Of a stretch of 64,000 bases of DNA, positions 62,589 through 64,000 are shown in pieces (the first letter of the stretch is position 1; each line of letters starts with the position of its first letter). This DNA comes from Streptomyces sp. TBY4. Its GTDB lineage: Bacteria; Actinomycetota; Actinomycetes; Streptomycetales; Streptomycetaceae. The notes under the pieces were generated by a model that was not told where the DNA came from, made no database searches, and worked only from the letters and a program-made list of their open reading frames with translations. The DNA lies in assembly GCF_024213195.1 (NCBI RefSeq), contig NZ_JANAVF010000008.1:186001-250000 (forward strand), in the 5' to 3' direction. Made by a program: the position numbers and the translations under genes.

Positions 62589-62996
62589 ATGTCGTACGAG
62601 GTCGAGAAGACGGACGAGCAGTGGCAGGCGGAGCTGACCCCGGCCGAGTACCAGGTCCTGCGCCTGGCCGGAACCGAGCCCGCCTTCCGCGGTGAGTACA
62701 CGGACACCAAGACCGAGGGCGTCTACAGCTGCCGCGGCTGCGGCTCCGAACTCTTCCGCTCCACGGAGAAGTTCGAGTCGCACTGCGGCTGGCCGTCCTT
62801 CTACGACCCGAAGGACTCCGACGCGGTCGAGCTGAAGGCGGACGTCAGCCACGGCATGGTCCGCACCGAGGTCCTGTGCGCGAAGTGCGGCTCCCACCTG
62901 GGCCACGTCTTCGAGGGCGAGGGCTACCCGACCCCCACGGACCAGCGGTACTGCATCAACAGCATCTCCCTGCGGCTCACCCCCGCCGGGGGCTGA
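62589..62996 (+). CDS. msrB: peptide-methionine (R)-S-oxide reductase
   Basis: A 135-residue MsrB. The two zinc CxxC pairs are CRGCG and CAKCG, and the catalytic cysteine is in QRYCINSISL near 119, so it reduces methionine-R-sulfoxide in oxidised proteins. ATG 62589 has GGGAGAG at good spacing; the GTG at 62583 is too close to it. It follows murC by 36 bp and may be co-transcribed. Confidence 0.95.
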   Translation: MSYEVEKTDEQWQAELTPAEYQVLRLAGTEPAFRGEYTDTKTEGVYSCRGCGSELFRSTEKFESHCGWPSFYDPKDSDAVELKADVSHGMVRTEVLCAKCGSHLGHVFEGEGYPTPTDQRYCINSISLRLTPAGG

Positions 62997-63009
62997 CGAC
63001 CAGATGGTC

Positions 63010-63034
63010 TCCCGGCGCCCGAGGGGCGCCGGGA
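63010..63034. terminator. bidirectional terminator between msrB and the edge gene
   Basis: A perfect 11-bp stem (TCCCGGCGCCC with GGGCGCCGGGA) and a 3-base loop between convergent genes. Confidence 0.85.
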
Positions 63035-63060
63035 GGACCACCCACAGGGGTGCGCCCCGG

Positions 63061-64000
63061 TCAGGCCGAGAACTCGAAGCGGCGGGGCTCCTCGAGCACC
63101 TGCAGCGCTTCGGGCCGGCGATCCTTGACCCCCACGTAGATCGGTTCGCGTCCCGAAGTGACCTTCTGGACCCACCCCTGCGACTGCAGGGCGCTGACCA
63201 CCGTGGGCACACGGCCGCGCAGCGCGGGGTCGAGGCCCCGGGACAGCCCGCTCTCCTTGCGGCCCGCTCCGCGCTGGGAGTAGATCTTCTTGAGGATCGT
63301 GAGCGCGATCTTCGTGTCCATCGACAGGTTCAACTGCATGATCCCGGCGGTGGTCTGCGACTGCGCCGAGAACCCCTCGAACTCGCAGTCGACGAACTTG
63401 TCGGCGATCCCCTTGGGCAGGCTGGCCGCCCCGTCCATCAGGCCGATCAGGCAGGATCGGAACTCGGGGCAGGCCTCGTCCGATTCGAGCGAGGACATGT
63501 CCAGACGCTGGATGACCGAGGCGCTGAAGCTGATCCCGGACAGCACGCTGTTCGCACTGGAGGGTGTGAGCGATTCGACCATCACGCCGTCCACGATGAA
63601 GTGCTGGCGGCCCTTGTCCGGAGCGAGACTGTCGGCGACGCGCAGCGTGTCCAGGGTGATGGCGTCGTAGTGGTGATCGTTCTGCCGCCGCTTCGCCGTC
63701 GCGATGACGGCTCGGGCGGAGATGCCGCGCGCTTCGAGCGACTGTGCGGCGACGCTGACTCCCAGGTCGCTCACAGCCACCACCCAGGATGCGTTCTGGG
63801 AGAGCGTGTGTCCCTCATGAGGGCGATCCAGGTAGCCGGCCAAGTCCTCGCCGTAGGCCGTGTCCGCGAGGTCCCGGTCGACGAAGACGCGCTGCTCCTC
63901 GTCCGTGCCCGCCCCGTGCGAGGCGGAGTGGGCGAGGCCCGGCAACCGGAGCAGGAGCGTGGTGCCCTCTTCGTCGGGCTCCTGCCGGTTCACCTCCCGG
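63061..64000 (-). CDS. unknown protein, truncated at the window edge
   Basis: At least 310 residues, not recognised. The reading frame stays open to the window end, and the first GTG inside the window (63993) overlaps a GGGAGG that would be its ribosome-binding site, so the gene probably begins outside. The C-terminal ~85 residues look like a winged helix (IALTILKKIYSQRGAGRK; PTVVSALQSQGWVQKV). The middle has alternating strands and helices (ASWVVAVSDLGVSVAA). Codon use is GC-rich but less extreme, with more polar residues than its neighbours, which could mean recent acquisition. Confidence 0.6.
   Translation of the reverse strand, partial: REVNRQEPDEEGTTLLLRLPGLAHSASHGAGTDEEQRVFVDRDLADTAYGEDLAGYLDRPHEGHTLSQNASWVVAVSDLGVSVAAQSLEARGISARAVIATAKRRQNDHHYDAITLDTLRVADSLAPDKGRQHFIVDGVMVESLTPSSANSVLSGISFSASVIQRLDMSSLESDEACPEFRSCLIGLMDGAASLPKGIADKFVDCEFEGFSAQSQTTAGIMQLNLSMDTKIALTILKKIYSQRGAGRKESGLSRGLDPALRGRVPTVVSALQSQGWVQKVTSGREPIYVGVKDRRPEALQVLEEPRRFEFSA

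Overview
This 64-kb window comes from a very GC-rich actinobacterial chromosome, almost certainly Streptomyces. The evidence is the codon bias, the many GTG starts, Tat-dependent lipoproteins, a DasR-type operator, a Rok7B7/xylose locus and the coproporphyrin-dependent heme genes. The gene order acnA, ngcEFG, rok7B7, xylFGH, dxs ... hemE ... murC, msrB looks like the conserved chromosomal core I remember from Streptomyces coelicolor. There are no rRNA or tRNA genes, insertion sequences, phage genes or CRISPR arrays. The last gene runs off the right edge.

Layout. (1) 0.1-6.3 kb: a secreted amidohydrolase divergent from a LacI-type regulator, then aconitase behind two operator-like sites. (2) 6.3-23 kb: sugar import and central metabolism. 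This holds the ngcEFG N-acetylglucosamine transporter with a DasR-like site over its promoter, an mgtA-mgtC magnesium pair with a long leader that encodes a 13-residue peptide, the regulator Rok7B7 with the xylFGH transporter, dxs, an amino-acid permease and an acetyltransferase. (3) 23-32.8 kb: a cell-surface glycopolymer locus. It has an LCP-family ligase, a beta-propeller protein, a Stealth phosphotransferase, an unknown protein, a glycosyltransferase fused to a second Stealth domain, and an SGNH-hydrolase protein. (4) 32.8-47.6 kb: housekeeping. This includes a secreted nuclease-like protein, fadA/fadB beta-oxidation, a ferritin-like protein under paired palindromes, RNase D, an orphan response regulator, and heme synthesis (hemE, cgoX, chdC) interleaved with a CoA-disulfide-reductase-like enzyme and a DUF4349 lipoprotein. 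(5) 47.7-52.8 kb: an S33 peptidase and a three-gene minus-strand unit of an MNIO (DUF692) enzyme, a membrane protein with a Gly/Ser tail carrying eight regularly spaced cysteines, and a paralogous membrane protein without that tail. (6) 52.8-64 kb: a PTH2-like hydrolase, a small zinc ribbon, a polysaccharide deacetylase, PPK2 with a histone-H1-like tail, a PhoX-like protein, OsmC, ZapE, a RibD-like reductase, murC, msrB and an unknown edge gene.

The best candidate for an undescribed system is region 5. MNIO enzymes are known to modify cysteines in ribosomally made peptides. Here the enzyme gene overlaps, by GTGA, a gene for a membrane protein whose C-terminus looks like a repetitive cysteine substrate, and the enzyme carries an extra C-terminal domain resembling the separate partner proteins of other MNIO systems. 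The second most interesting region is the Stealth/LCP glycopolymer locus with its glycosyltransferase-Stealth fusion.

Regulatory structure is rich: perfect terminator hairpins, a small interspersed repeat family that has entered the MNIO coding sequence in frame, and several genes whose -10 box lies about 6-8 bases from the start codon, implying leaderless mRNAs.
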